Shown here: piece after piece, positions 54,009 to 63,365 of the stretch | Layout of the letters: the number at the start of each line of letters is the position of its first letter | Numbering within the stretch: position 1 is the first letter of the stretch | Assembly (NCBI GenBank): GCA_021202555.1 | Contig: JAJQCT010000010.1 | Coordinates: forward strand, 1-64,000 | Direction of reading: 5' to 3' | DNA from: Clostridiales bacterium | Lineage (GTDB): Bacteria > Bacillota > Clostridia > Oscillospirales > CAG-272 | Length of the DNA stretch: 64,000 bases | Program-made: the position numbers and the translations under genes | The notes under the pieces: model-generated | Databases searched by the model: none | The model's input: only the letters and a program-made list of their open reading frames with translations | Told to the model about the DNA's origin: nothing

Positions 54009-54557
54009 CTAAAAGATGAAATTTACGTCGCCCGACAGTAGCGCGAGCGTTCCGCGCAGGATCACCTCGGGATTTTCAATGAAATTTTCGTGAATCTTCT
54101 CGGCGCGTGCCTCCGAATCAACACGAAGCGTCGTTTTATATACAGTCTTCCCGTGCTCCGTTACCTCACACGTCACAAGAATGCCGTTCCCATTCTCATC
54201 GTCCTCGCGGCTGAAATGAAGCTCTGCGCCGCGCTTTTTGAGAGAGAGCAGCCGCAGCGCGCTTTTGAGACTGCGGTCGCGGATTTCCGAAAGAATGTCT
54301 CCCGACAGATTTTCGGCAATGCTCGAGCCCTTGTTGCTCGCCATATATTTGCAAGTACCGTCCTCGTCCTTGATTTCAAGCACGATTCCATCCTCAAGCA
54401 TTTCGGCGAAGCACGGAGCGAAATCAAAATATCCGACGTAGCCGTCCTGAATCACAACGTCGTTTATTGTGTTGTAATCGAGCGGATATCCGATATTTTC
54501 AAGCAGATAAAGCACGAAAACCTTGACAAAATTTTTATCCCTGACGGGAGATGACAT
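54009..54557 (-). CDS. DUF4364 family protein
   Basis: A 182-residue protein of the DUF4364 family, with an N-terminal winged-helix-like region (DKNFVKVFVLYLLENIGYPLDYNTINDVV) and a C-terminal beta-rich part. The family is common in Clostridia and looks like a transcriptional regulator, but no target is known. ATG 54557 has AGGAGAGG five bases before it; an upstream ATG (54581) is less well placed. It ends with TAG and precedes the sigma factor gene closely, so the two may be co-regulated. Confidence 0.8.
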   Translation of the reverse strand: MSSPVRDKNFVKVFVLYLLENIGYPLDYNTINDVVIQDGYVGYFDFAPCFAEMLEDGIVLEIKDEDGTCKYMASNKGSSIAENLSGDILSEIRDRSLKSALRLLSLKKRGAELHFSREDDENGNGILVTCEVTEHGKTVYKTTLRVDSEARAEKIHENFIENPEVILRGTLALLSGDVNFIF

Positions 54558-54583
54558 ATACCTCTCCTTTTCAAAGAGCATAC

Positions 54584-54613
54584 AAGGGCGAGGGGGCAGC
54601 GCCCCTCACCCTT
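54584..54613. terminator. Hairpin after the peptide-binding lipoprotein gene
   Basis: AAGGGcGAGGGGC / GCCCCTCaCCCTT, a GC-rich stem 11 bases past the stop of the gene to its right. There is no T-tract in the minus direction, so termination may be partial. Confidence 0.45.
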
Positions 54614-54624
54614 TATTTATTTGA

Positions 54625-56436
54625 TTATTCTTCCTCGGTCGATGCCTCGGTGGTATCGAAGAGAACCTTCCACGTCATGTAGTCATCCATCTTCACGCGG
54701 TTGAAGCTCACTATGCTGTAATAGTTGCTTTCAAATCCCGAAAGAACGCTGCTGTACATATATGCGTTCTGGTTGAATATAACGGGAATGATGGGCAAAT
54801 CCTCGCAGAGAAGCGCTTCCGCCTCATGGAGAATTTCCGCTCTCTTCGCGGAATCCTTTTCCGCGTAAGCAGCCTCGATTATCGCGTCGTATTCCTCGCT
54901 CGAATAGCCCGTCACGTGTCCGGTTACAGGATATTCCTCGTCCGTCGTTGAGGACGTAAGCTCAACGCCGTTGCCCGAGAAAGTGGTTGCGAAGGGCGCA
55001 AGCGCCGACCATGCCTCCTCTGAGAGCATCTGATAATCTATAGCGAGTACATCCCATTGACCAGACTGTGCGCTTTCAACGGTGTAGTACTGCTCGAACA
55101 CATCGTTATAAATCGTCGAGTCCTCACTGTTCTGCCTTGCGGAAACCGATCGCGCCGTTACCGTGAATCCGAGCGAGCTCCATACCTCCGCCGTATACTC
55201 GGCGATTGCTGCGCTCACGTCGTCCTCCGCGCGATACCTGATGGTGAAGCTGTAATCGCTCGGATTGATTCCCGATTCGTCAAGCAGCGCCTGCGCCTCC
55301 GTTAGATTTGCAGTCGTCTCGATTAGCGTCCCCACGTCATCGCGGAATGACGTGCCGACAGAGCCGTCAGTCACCCCATATGGGATGAAGCCCGTCGCCG
55401 CCTTCGCAAATACTACAATCGAGCTTGCGATATACTCCCTGTCAATCGCGGCAGAGAGCGCCTGACGCACCTTCTCGTTCTGGAATAGCTCATTGTACAT
55501 ATTGAAATAGTAGCAGTGCGTTGACATCTCGTCCTCAACCGTCACATAGCCCTGATCGAGCATACTCTGACGGTATGAAAGCGGGATTTCGTTTATGTAG
55601 AATATCTCGTTGTTGACATAAGCCGTGAGCTGCTGGGTGAGCGTAAGCGAATAGTCAGTCTCAAGCCTGTAGGGTATGACGTATTTGTCCGCGTATTCGT
55701 TCTTCTCCGAATCGAGGAAATAATAGCTCGAGCGCTCAAGCCTCAGAACCTCGCCGTATGTAACCGACTTTATCTGGAAGGGTCCGCTCGTAACTATCGT
55801 TGACGCCTTCTTTGCCCAGTCGTCCGTCTGGGTGACTATATCCTCGCGAAGCGGAACGAGTGCGGGGCTTGAAAGGTTGCGCAAAAACTGCGTGTAGTCT
55901 ATCGATTCCTCAAATTCGATTTCGACAACAAGCGTTTCGGGCGCAGTGATTCCGACGTCGTCAATCGACGCGTCGCCCTGCTTCGCCGCGTAAGCGTTCT
56001 TTATATCGTAAAGAAGGCAGGCAGCCTCGCTGTCGTAATCTACGTCAAGCAGGCGCTTCCACGCATAAACGACATCAGACGCCTGAACCGCGCGTCCGTC
56101 GCTCCATGACGTGTCCTTCAGCGTTATCATCATCTTGTATTCGCCGTCGCGGTTTCCGTCAACGATTTCATACGAATCGATAAGCGTAAGCTCAAGCTTT
56201 CCGTTGTCGTCGATGCTCGTAAGCCCGACATAAAGCAGGCTGAGAATCTTCGCCATCGAATCATTTGTGTACGCTGTGCCGGGGTCAAAATTATACTGCT
56301 CGGTGCCAAGGTACACGGGGATAATCGCGCCGTCGTCATACTCGCCTGTTTCGGAATCATACTCAAGTGTTGTACATCCTCCGAGTATGATAAGCAGCAG
56401 CGCTGCGCAGATAATAAGGGACATTGCTCTTTTCAT
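54625..56436 (-). CDS. Oligopeptide-type ABC transporter substrate-binding lipoprotein
   Basis: A 603-residue solute-binding protein of the SBP_bac_5 (OppA/DppA) family. Lipoprotein signal ending ILGGC, so C21 is lipidated and the protein is anchored outside the membrane. LKDTSWSDGRAVQASDVVYAWKRLL and the later VRQALSAAIDREYIAS are family motifs. No opp permease or ATPase is nearby, so it is an orphan: a receptor for a distant transporter or a sensor. AAGGAGG lies before the ATG; a promoter is at 56568-56596. Confidence 0.88.
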   Translation of the reverse strand: MKRAMSLIICAALLLIILGGCTTLEYDSETGEYDDGAIIPVYLGTEQYNFDPGTAYTNDSMAKILSLLYVGLTSIDDNGKLELTLIDSYEIVDGNRDGEYKMMITLKDTSWSDGRAVQASDVVYAWKRLLDVDYDSEAACLLYDIKNAYAAKQGDASIDDVGITAPETLVVEIEFEESIDYTQFLRNLSSPALVPLREDIVTQTDDWAKKASTIVTSGPFQIKSVTYGEVLRLERSSYYFLDSEKNEYADKYVIPYRLETDYSLTLTQQLTAYVNNEIFYINEIPLSYRQSMLDQGYVTVEDEMSTHCYYFNMYNELFQNEKVRQALSAAIDREYIASSIVVFAKAATGFIPYGVTDGSVGTSFRDDVGTLIETTANLTEAQALLDESGINPSDYSFTIRYRAEDDVSAAIAEYTAEVWSSLGFTVTARSVSARQNSEDSTIYNDVFEQYYTVESAQSGQWDVLAIDYQMLSEEAWSALAPFATTFSGNGVELTSSTTDEEYPVTGHVTGYSSEEYDAIIEAAYAEKDSAKRAEILHEAEALLCEDLPIIPVIFNQNAYMYSSVLSGFESNYYSIVSFNRVKMDDYMTWKVLFDTTEASTEEE

Positions 56437-56567
56437 GGTTACGGGACATCCTCCTTATGCAAAACTGCATATTTAATTCGTCATAATGCAAATCTGTCGG
56501 CGATGCCGCGCCTCAGTAAAGCGCGCCGAATCCGCCGACGGCGAAACCTACATCAATTCTAATATAT

Positions 56568-56596
56568 ATTATACCACTTCTCGGTCTTATAATCAA
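56568..56596 (-). promoter_or_regulatory. SigA promoter of the peptide-binding lipoprotein gene
   Basis: Minus-strand TTGATT (56591-56596), 17-base spacer, TATAAT (56568-56573) with extended TGG. The leader to the ATG is about 120 bases and contains a GCGCGC-rich weak hairpin. Confidence 0.7.
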
Positions 56597-56631
56597 CCAA
56601 ATCTTTTGTGTCTCTCTAAATTTTCAGAGAG

Positions 56632-56671
56632 TTGCACAATTTTTCGTTTCTCAATTGTGCACATTGCACAA
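56632..56671. promoter_or_regulatory. Cluster of TTGCACAA boxes
   Basis: TTGCACAA at 56632-56639 and 56664-56671 with TTGTGCA in the opposite sense at 56655-56661, just upstream of the -35 at 56591-56596. The arrangement looks like a multi-site operator. Apart from this and the promoter, the 540-base gap 56437-56976 shows no credible gene. Confidence 0.4.
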
Positions 56672-56976
56672 CTTTGGACTTTACAAATCCTATACTTAAA
56701 TTTTGTTTTTAAGTTTACGATGTGATTCTACGCATTTTTGTGGGTTTTTGCCCTTCTTTTGGCGGCAAATTGCACCTTTTTTGCTCGTCGGGGGTGGAAT
56801 TTCAGCCCATCGGGCAGCTCGCCGCACGGGGTCGCATCTCTACCGCATTCACGCCAGATTTCGCGCCGGCAGGGAGTTTTGATAATTTTCGTCCATGCTG
56901 TCATATTCCCGTCCGTCACCCGCGTATCAATTAAAAGGACAAAAGGCACTGCCGATTTTCGGAGGGAATTTCAAAC

Positions 56977-58101
56977 ATGAAGGTCAATTTCAAAATTATC
57001 GTCTGCGCATCTCTTTCCGCGCTCTTTCTTGCATCACTTGCCCTCGCGGCGTCATATGAGGCATACGGGCTTGTCACCGATGCCGATAAATTCACGTCGC
57101 TTTCGTTTTCCGCGCTTTACGGAATGCCCTCGTCGAACGTAATTTACGCCGAGGACGGCGGAAATTCATCAGATGAGACGTCCGACGAGGCGGACACGCC
57201 CTCCGATGAAAACGACTTGTCAGACAGTGATGTCACATCCGACGGTGATGACAATGCAAAATGCGATGCCGACGATAACGCCAATGACAGCACTGCAGAC
57301 GGCGGCGAACAATACGCCATCATCTCGTCCGATTTGTCAACAGGCGCCGAATACGGGCTTGAAGCCTCAAACCAGACCTCATACGAAATAAATCTGCTCG
57401 ATTATCTCAAAAGCGAGCCGACAACGCCGACGCTTGACGAGATAAAGAGCGAATTTTCGCTCGACGAGTACGTTCCCGTCGTGCTTATCATCCACACGCA
57501 CGGCACGGAAGCATATTCCGACGGGAACACATATTCCGAAAGCGAGGATTTCCGCAGCACGAACATTGACGAAAACGTCGTCGCCGTAGGGAGCGTCATG
57601 AGCGATTACTTCAATTCCGTCGGAATCACGACGATTCACTGCACGGAAATGTTCGATCTTGAGTCCTACGTTGACGCATACGCGAAAAGCACTGCTGCCG
57701 TGAGCGAATACACGGCGATTTATCCGTCGATTTCATACGTTTTCGACGTTCACCGCGACTGTATCATAAATGACGAGCTTGAATGCGTAAGTGCCGTAAC
57801 GACTGTGAACGGCGAGAGCGTCGCGCAGTTCATGTGCGTTGTCGGAACTGACGAATATGCAGGGCTTCATACGGGCTGGCAGGACAATTTAGCGTTCGCC
57901 TGCCGCCTGCAATATACGCTCTGGAGCATTTCTCCCTCGCTGACGCGCCGTCTCTCGATTCGCAGCGCCTCGTACAATCAGCTTTATGCGTCAGGCTCCC
58001 TTCTTTTTGAAATCGGAACCTGCGGGAACATGCTCGACGAGGCGAAAGCCTGCGCGCTTTATGTGGCAGAGGCTGTCGCCGGAATCATCCTCGGCGGCTG
58101 A
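56977..58101 (+). CDS. spoIIP: Stage II sporulation protein P
   Basis: A 374-residue amidase/endopeptidase used in engulfment, where it cuts peptidoglycan with SpoIID. N-terminal membrane helix (residues 7-25), then an acidic Asp/Ser/Asn-rich linker (about 60-112) longer than usual, then the amidase domain: HTHGTE with H173, H175 and E178, DVHRD, and the C-terminal LFEIGTCGN containing the catalytic Glu. GGAGGG precedes the ATG. gpr, its Bacillus neighbour, is absent. Confidence 0.9.
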   Translation: MKVNFKIIVCASLSALFLASLALAASYEAYGLVTDADKFTSLSFSALYGMPSSNVIYAEDGGNSSDETSDEADTPSDENDLSDSDVTSDGDDNAKCDADDNANDSTADGGEQYAIISSDLSTGAEYGLEASNQTSYEINLLDYLKSEPTTPTLDEIKSEFSLDEYVPVVLIIHTHGTEAYSDGNTYSESEDFRSTNIDENVVAVGSVMSDYFNSVGITTIHCTEMFDLESYVDAYAKSTAAVSEYTAIYPSISYVFDVHRDCIINDELECVSAVTTVNGESVAQFMCVVGTDEYAGLHTGWQDNLAFACRLQYTLWSISPSLTRRLSIRSASYNQLYASGSLLFEIGTCGNMLDEAKACALYVAEAVAGIILGG

Positions 58102-58138
58102 ACTGCGCGCTTCATTTTTAATTTCCCCATATTTCAGA

Positions 58139-58180
58139 ATAAGGAAGCGCGGTCCGCAATATGCGGCTTCGCTTCCTTAT
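58139..58180. terminator. Terminator between spoIIP and rplQ
   Basis: Arms ATAAGGAAGCG / CGCTTCCTTAT around an inner hairpin. It lies between convergent genes. A further hairpin GCGGCAC-gac-GTGCCGC lies at 58208-58231. Confidence 0.6.
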
Positions 58181-58232
58181 CGTTTGAAACGCTCAAATTT
58201 TATCGATGCGCGGCACACGTCGTGCCGCCCCA

Positions 58233-58583
58233 TTACTCGCCGTCAACGAGCCTGATGAGCGCCATTTCCGCGGAATCTCCGCGTCTCGGACCGAGCTTGT
58301 AAATCTCGGTATATCCGCCCTTTCTGTCCTCATACTTGGGCGCGATTTCCGAAAAGAGCTTCGACACAACGTCTTCTTTCGTTATATATGCAAGCGCAGC
58401 ACGTCGTGTGGCGAGCGTATTTTTCTTTCCGAGCGTGATCATTTTCTCGGTTATGCTCTGCACTTCCTTGGCGCGTGCGAGCGTCGTCTCGATTGATCCG
58501 TTCTCAAGAAGAAATGTTACCATGCCTCTCAGCATCGCCCGCCTTTGATCGCTGGGTCTGCCGAGCTTTCTGTTACCGGACAT
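58233..58583 (-). CDS. rplQ: 50S ribosomal protein L17
   Basis: A 116-residue L17: [24 protein letters not shown] at the start and the C-terminal [23 protein letters not shown]. Last gene of the alpha operon, 27 bases after rpoA. AGGAGG before the ATG. Confidence 0.97.
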   Translation of the reverse strand: MSGNRKLGRPSDQRRAMLRGMVTFLLENGSIETTLARAKEVQSITEKMITLGKKNTLATRRAALAYITKEDVVSKLFSEIAPKYEDRKGGYTEIYKLGPRRGDSAEMALIRLVDGE

Positions 58584-58610
58584 TTCTCATTACCTCCTCT
58601 GTAAATTTCG

Positions 58611-59585
58611 TCACTCGTCCGACTTTCTCAGGTCAAGACCGAGCGAATGCAGCTTCTGAACAACTTCTTCAAGCGATTTCTTACCGAGATTCCGCACCTT
58701 AATCATCTCATCCTCAGACTTCGAGACGAGGGTTTCGACGGTATCTATCCCCGCGCGCTTCAAGCAATTAAAGCTTCGCACAGACAGGTCAAGATCTTCA
58801 ATGGCCATCTCAAGTACCTTTTCCTTGACGTTTTCCTCACGTTCAACCAGTATTTCTGCCTTCTTCGCTTCATCGGAAAGATTCACAAAGAGGTTGAGAT
58901 GCTCGTTGAGTATCTTGGCTCCGAGTGAAATCGCTTCTCTCGCCGTAATGGTGCCGTTCGTAAGCACCTCAAATGTAAGCTTGTCGTAATCGGTTATGTT
59001 TCCGACGCGGGTGTTTTCCACCTTGTAGCTCACATTGTATACGGGAGTATAGATTGAATCCGTATAAATCACACCGATGGGAGCGGAAACGCTCGACGAC
59101 AGATACGAATTATGGCTCTGCTTGTTCTTCTCCTGCGAAACGTACCCGCGACCGTAGTCGAAGGTCAGCTCCATGGAAAAGCGGACATTCTGCGTCACCG
59201 TGCAGATATGAAGCTCCGGATTGAGGATTTCGATATCCACATCCTGCTTTATATCACCCGCTGTCACCTCGCATTCGCCGTTGACGTCAATCGTGCAGAT
59301 TTTCGGTCCGTTTGAATGCAGTCTCGCGATAATCCCCTTGACATTCAGAACAATTTCCGTAACGTCCTCTCTCACTCCGGGAATCGTCGAAATTTCATGC
59401 TGAACGCCGTCAATTTTAATTGACGAAACAGCATATCCCGGCAGGCTTGAAAGAAGCACGCGCCTGAGCGAATTTCCGAGAGTTACCCCATAGCCGCGCT
59501 CAAGAGGCTCGACGATGAAACGTCCTCTCGTTCCGTCCTCGCTTACGTCATCTGTGATTATATTGGGCTTTTCAATTTCAATCAT
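58611..59585 (-). CDS. rpoA: DNA-directed RNA polymerase subunit alpha
   Basis: A 324-residue alpha subunit: N-terminal assembly domain ([28 protein letters not shown]) and C-terminal DNA-binding domain ([22 protein letters not shown]) joined by a linker near residue 230. It assembles core polymerase and contacts UP elements and activators such as the Crp/Fnr protein at 234. GGAGGG-type site before ATG. 138 bases follow rpsD, holding a small hairpin around 59655-59700. Confidence 0.97.
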   Translation of the reverse strand: MIEIEKPNIITDDVSEDGTRGRFIVEPLERGYGVTLGNSLRRVLLSSLPGYAVSSIKIDGVQHEISTIPGVREDVTEIVLNVKGIIARLHSNGPKICTIDVNGECEVTAGDIKQDVDIEILNPELHICTVTQNVRFSMELTFDYGRGYVSQEKNKQSHNSYLSSSVSAPIGVIYTDSIYTPVYNVSYKVENTRVGNITDYDKLTFEVLTNGTITAREAISLGAKILNEHLNLFVNLSDEAKKAEILVEREENVKEKVLEMAIEDLDLSVRSFNCLKRAGIDTVETLVSKSEDEMIKVRNLGKKSLEEVVQKLHSLGLDLRKSDE

Positions 59586-59723
59586 TACAATAACAACCCT
59601 CCGTTATTCATTTTCATTCCGACGGCAGCCGTTTGGCGTACCGTCTTTTTGTGACCGGTCACGGCGCCGACGGGCGCCACTTTCACCCGTCCGCTTGGCG
59701 GACGGTTCATGTCGGAGATGTTA

Positions 59724-60356
59724 TTACTTGGAATAAAGCTCGACTATAAGCTGCTCATTGAAATCGAAATCAACATCCTCGCGCGCGGGTACCGACAAAA
59801 CCTTTGCCGAGACGTTTTCCTTGTCAATTTCAAGCCATGCGGGTGCAGCCGTCGTCTGCATACGCTCGACAAGCTCCTTAATCTTAACCGAATCGCGATC
59901 GCCCTCCTTAAGAGATACGACGTCGCCCGGCTTCAGAAGGATTGAAGGGATGTTTGCCTTCTTTCCGTTAAGGCGGAAATGCGCATGAAGAACGAGCTGA
60001 CGAGCCTCCTTGCGGCTGGACGCCATTCCCATTCTGTAAACAACATTGTCAAAGCGCGTCTCGAGTATGGAGAGAAGATTCTCACCCGTAATTCCGGGCA
60101 TTTTCTCCGCCATATCGTAATATTTTCTGAACTGCTTCTCAAGCACGCCGTAGTAGCGTCTTGCAGTCTGCTTTTCGCGAAGCTGACGTCCGTATTCGCC
60201 CGTCTTCTTGCGTACCGCATTCGCGCCGTGCTGTCCGGGAGCGCCTTCGCGTCTCGCAAGTGCGCATTTGTCGGAAATGCAGCGGTCGCCTTTAAGAAAG
60301 AGCTTTCTTCCCTCTCTGCGGCAAAGTCTGCAAGAGGGTCCTGTGTATCTTGCCAT
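59724..60356 (-). CDS. rpsD: 30S ribosomal protein S4
   Basis: A 210-residue S4: [22 protein letters not shown] at the start with cysteines for a zinc ribbon, and the S4 RNA-binding domain ([20 protein letters not shown]). It starts 30S assembly. GGAGGAT lies before the ATG. Zinc-binding S4 form (CX2C...C). Confidence 0.97.
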   Translation of the reverse strand: MARYTGPSCRLCRREGRKLFLKGDRCISDKCALARREGAPGQHGANAVRKKTGEYGRQLREKQTARRYYGVLEKQFRKYYDMAEKMPGITGENLLSILETRFDNVVYRMGMASSRKEARQLVLHAHFRLNGKKANIPSILLKPGDVVSLKEGDRDSVKIKELVERMQTTAAPAWLEIDKENVSAKVLSVPAREDVDFDFNEQLIVELYSK

Positions 60357-60374
60357 ATTGGTATCCTCCTCTGA

Positions 60375-60767
60375 TTAAACGCGTCTGCGTTTGGGCGGTC
60401 TGCATCCGTTGTGCGGCACGGGTGTCACGTCCTTGATAAGCGTAATCTGAAGCCCCGCTGCTGCGAGTGCGCGAATTGCAGCCTCACGTCCCGAGCCCGG
60501 TCCTCTTACATAGACCTCGACAGTCTTAAGACCGTGATCCATTGCGAGCTTTGCGGCGTGCTCCGCTGCCGACTGAGCTGCAAACGGCGTCGATTTTCTC
60601 GAGCCCTTGAAGCCAAGTCCGCCCGACGATGCCCATGAAATCGTGTTCCCCTTGAGATCCGTCACGGTAACTATCGTGTTGTTGAAGGTGGAGCTGATAT
60701 GAGCGGCACCGGATTCGATATTCTTGCGTTCGCGGCGCTTTTTTACGACTTTCTTTACTTTAGCCAT
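60375..60767 (-). CDS. rpsK: 30S ribosomal protein S11
   Basis: A 130-residue S11: [20 protein letters not shown] and the C-terminal [17 protein letters not shown] are diagnostic. Platform protein of the 30S subunit. In the operon between rpsM and rpsD. Confidence 0.97.
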   Translation of the reverse strand: MAKVKKVVKKRRERKNIESGAAHISSTFNNTIVTVTDLKGNTISWASSGGLGFKGSRKSTPFAAQSAAEHAAKLAMDHGLKTVEVYVRGPGSGREAAIRALAAAGLQITLIKDVTPVPHNGCRPPKRRRV

Positions 60768-60779
60768 CTTCTCTGCTCC

Positions 60780-61148
60780 TTACTTCTTCTTATTCGCGAT
60801 TGTCTTAACGGGTCCCTTGCGGGTTCTCGCGTTTGTTTTTGTGCGCTGTCCTCTGACAGGCAGACCTTTTCTGTGTCTGATTCCGCGGTAGCAGTTAATC
60901 TCAACGAGACGCTTGATATTGAGCGCCACATCGCGGCGGAGATCGCCCTCCACCACATAGTGATTCTCAATCTGGTCGCGGAGCTTCGCTATCTCATCCT
61001 CGGTCAGATCCTTTGCGCGCGTGTCGGGATTCACACCCGTTTCCGCGCAGATTTTAGTAGCGCTTGTCTGTCCGATACCGTAAATATAGGTAAGGGCAAC
61101 CTCAACGCGCTTCTGGTTTGGAATATCTACACCAGCAATTCGAGCCAT
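60780..61148 (-). CDS. rpsM: 30S ribosomal protein S13
   Basis: A 122-residue S13: [25 protein letters not shown] at the start and [19 protein letters not shown] near the end. It contacts the head of the 30S subunit and P-site tRNA. It follows rpmJ by 38 bases. Confidence 0.97.
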   Translation of the reverse strand: MARIAGVDIPNQKRVEVALTYIYGIGQTSATKICAETGVNPDTRAKDLTEDEIAKLRDQIENHYVVEGDLRRDVALNIKRLVEINCYRGIRHRKGLPVRGQRTKTNARTRKGPVKTIANKKK

Positions 61149-61186
61149 CTTTGTCTATCACCTCTCTGCTTAATCGGGCGCTCAGC

Positions 61187-61300
61187 TCAGCCCTGTCTCT
61201 GCTTGTGCTTCGGATTCTCACAGACGACCATAACACGGCCTTTTCTCTTGATAATCTTGCACTTTTCGCACATCTTCTTTACCGAAGGTCTAACTTTCAT
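61187..61300 (-). CDS. rpmJ: 50S ribosomal protein L36
   Basis: A 37-residue L36 (too short for most ORF callers): [20 protein letters not shown] then [16 protein letters not shown]. It is the zinc-binding form with C, C, C and H ligands. ATG at 61300 overlaps the infA stop (ATGA). Ends in TGA at 61187-61189. Confidence 0.97.
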   Translation of the reverse strand: MKVRPSVKKMCEKCKIIKRKGRVMVVCENPKHKQRQG

Positions 61301-61545
61301 GTTCTGCCCCTCTCTTTCGAGCCGTAATTTTTATAAAGCCATGTGATTCGTCCCTTCGTGAGGTCGTAAACCGAAACCTCAATTTTGACCTTATCACCGA
61401 GCAATATTGGAATTTTACTCATTCGGAGCTTTCCGGATATTGTAGCCGTCACTGTATGCTCGTTCGGAAGCTTAACCCTGAACGTCGCATTCGGCAGCGC
61501 CTCTGTCACAACACCTTCAAACTCGATAACATCGTCTTTCGGCAT
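61297..61545 (-). CDS. infA: Translation initiation factor IF-1
   Basis: An 82-residue OB-fold IF-1: [26 protein letters not shown] and KGRITWLYK. Usual length is 72; here ten residues ([10 protein letters not shown]) are added at the C-terminus and the gene ends inside the rpmJ start. It blocks the A site during initiation. Confidence 0.95.
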   Translation of the reverse strand: MPKDDVIEFEGVVTEALPNATFRVKLPNEHTVTATISGKLRMSKIPILLGDKVKIEVSVYDLTKGRITWLYKNYGSKERGRT

Positions 61546-61548
61546 TTT

Positions 61549-61929
61549 TTATCCTTTCGTGGGAAATGAGTTTTGGTTTTCGGATTCGTTATTCGGTATA
61601 GGCGCGGATTTTTTTGCCCTCCGAAAAAGATTCAGGCACGTTCTGATGTCGGCATCTGTCGCCCCGCCTCCGCGAATCGCCTCGCGCAGCACAGGCTCCG
61701 CGTCTGTTATCGCAAGATGCTTTTTGTTTTTCAGCTTCGGCTCCGTTACGCGATGATGCTTCCCGTCCGAAACATACAAAAAGTTTGCTATTGACGCGCC
61801 GCCGACAACAACGTATTCGCGTCCCGCGTCGTGACCCGAAAGCGAAAGGGCAACAGCGCCTGCGTATTCCGAATCACGGTCGGGCAGTACGTCTGCCGCC
61901 GTCTTTTTTTTCTTTTTCTTCAAGGACAC
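61549..61929 (-). CDS. KOW/L14e-like RNA-binding protein
   Basis: A 126-residue protein of the COG2163 (eukaryotic L14e-like) group found between map and infA in Clostridia. YAGAVALSLSGHDAGREYVVVG is the KOW-type SH3-like barrel, and SDGKHHRVTEPKLKNKKHL matches the family's second motif; N- and C-terminal tails are basic and variable. Start at GTG 61929, right after the map stop. Likely associated with ribosomes; function unknown. Confidence 0.82.
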   Translation of the reverse strand: MSLKKKKKKTAADVLPDRDSEYAGAVALSLSGHDAGREYVVVGGASIANFLYVSDGKHHRVTEPKLKNKKHLAITDAEPVLREAIRGGGATDADIRTCLNLFRRAKKSAPIPNNESENQNSFPTKG

Positions 61930-61930
61930 C

Positions 61931-62683
61931 TTACACCTTTGTCAGAAGCTCGGGACCGTTTGACGTAATCGCTATCGAATGCTCGTAATGAGACGAAAGC
62001 TTTCCGTCCTTTGTCCGAACAGTCCATCCGTTCGGCATTTCATAAACGTCTCCCGTGCCGAGCGCCACCATCGGCTCGACGCATATCGTCATCCCGGGGA
62101 TTATGCGGATTCCGTGACCCGGCGTTCCGAAATTCGGAATTTCGGGGTCCTCATGAAGCTCCGCGCCCACGCCGTGACCGACGTATCGTCTGACAACGCT
62201 GCACCCGTTTTCGACACAGTATGATTCAACGGCGTGACCTATGTCTCCGACGCGCGCGCTGCCCTTTTCAAGGACTTCAAGCGCGCGGTAGAAGCTCTCC
62301 TCCGTCACGCGGATTATGCGCTCGGCTTCCGGCGAAATTTTACCGACCGGGAATGTTGCCGCAGAGTCGCCGGTATAGCCGCGATAGAATGCACCTACGT
62401 CTATTGAAACGATGTCGCCCTCTTTAAGTACACGATTATGAGAGGGGATTCCGTGAATCACTTCATCGTTCACGCTGATGCACGCCGACGCCGGGAAGCC
62501 GCCGTAGCCCAGAAATGTGGGCTTTGCGCCGCACTTTACGATATATGCGTGAATCACGTGGTCAACCTCTGCTGTCGTGACGCCGGGCTTTATCGCCTCG
62601 CGTCCCGCCTGTATCGCCTCGCCGGTAATCCTTCCCGCGATTCGCATAATCTCAAGCTGCTTTTCGTTTTTAAGATGAATCAT
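61931..62683 (-). CDS. map: Methionine aminopeptidase type I
   Basis: A 250-residue enzyme that removes the N-terminal Met. Metal ligands lie in SIDVGAFYRGYTGDSAATF (two Asp), GHGVGAELHEDPEIPN (His) and the C-terminal EPMVALG and SSHYEHS (Glu). ATG 62683 follows the adk stop by one base; an open frame to 62713 is inside adk and not used. Confidence 0.95.
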   Translation of the reverse strand: MIHLKNEKQLEIMRIAGRITGEAIQAGREAIKPGVTTAEVDHVIHAYIVKCGAKPTFLGYGGFPASACISVNDEVIHGIPSHNRVLKEGDIVSIDVGAFYRGYTGDSAATFPVGKISPEAERIIRVTEESFYRALEVLEKGSARVGDIGHAVESYCVENGCSVVRRYVGHGVGAELHEDPEIPNFGTPGHGIRIIPGMTICVEPMVALGTGDVYEMPNGWTVRTKDGKLSSHYEHSIAITSNGPELLTKV

Positions 62684-62684
62684 A

Positions 62685-63359
62685 TCAAGTCTCCGAACCG
62701 AGGTAATCGTCAACTACCTCAAAGACCGCCGCCGTTATATCCTCTACCTTCCCGTCGCCGTCAATCCGTCTGAGCGTTCCCTTCGCCTCGTAATAACCGA
62801 CAAGCGGCTCCGTTTCGGAGTGATACGTTCTGAGTCTCTGACGCACGATTTCGGGGCCATCATCGCGGCGCCTTGTAAGCTCCCCGCCGCATCTGTCGCA
62901 GTGAATCCCGTCGCCTGTAGGGTTATGGACGACGTGGAACGTCGCGCCGCAGGAGGCGCAGACGCGCCGACCTGCCATGCGGTCGATGATTTTCCCGTCA
63001 GGCACGTCAATGTCGATGACGACGGAAATTTCCGTTCCCGACTCGTCGAGAGCCTTCGCCTGCGCGATTGTTCTCGGAAAGCCGTCAAGGATAAAGCCGT
63101 TTTTGCAGTCGGGACGCGAAATGCGTTCGCTGACAAGTCCGACGATTAAATCGTCCGGGACAAGCGCTCCGCTTTCAACGTAGCCCGCTGCCGTTTTTCC
63201 CAGCTCCGTACCGGCGGCGATTGCCTCACGCAGAATCGCTCCCGTCGAAATCGTGGGAATTTTATATTTTTCGGCTGTAAGCTCCGCCTGCGTGCCCTTG
63301 CCCGCGCCCGGAGCGCCCAAAAATATCAGTTTAACTGTTTTTTCTTCGCTCATTCTCAT
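62685..63359 (-). CDS. adk: Adenylate kinase
   Basis: A 224-residue enzyme (ATP + AMP to 2 ADP). P-loop FLGAPGAGKGTQAE, AMP-binding LDGFPRTIAQA, and a long LID with CASC and CDRC, which bind structural zinc, as usual in Gram-positive Adk. Start at ATG 63359 (or the ATG two codons later); ribosome site is weak because the gene follows secY by six bases. Confidence 0.95.
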   Translation of the reverse strand: MRMSEEKTVKLIFLGAPGAGKGTQAELTAEKYKIPTISTGAILREAIAAGTELGKTAAGYVESGALVPDDLIVGLVSERISRPDCKNGFILDGFPRTIAQAKALDESGTEISVVIDIDVPDGKIIDRMAGRRVCASCGATFHVVHNPTGDGIHCDRCGGELTRRRDDGPEIVRQRLRTYHSETEPLVGYYEAKGTLRRIDGDGKVEDITAAVFEVVDDYLGSET

Positions 63360-63365
63360 TCACCG

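Noticed and set aside
40172-54011. Full reassignment of TAG to an amino acid
   Set aside because: TAG ends spoVB, comF, rlmB and the DUF4364 gene at the expected protein ends, and reading through comF would run into mreB. Partial suppression is still possible.
56901-56930. SigE promoter for spoIIP
   Set aside because: TCATATT is a perfect -35, but the sequence 14-15 bases later (CGTATCAA) matches the -10 poorly.
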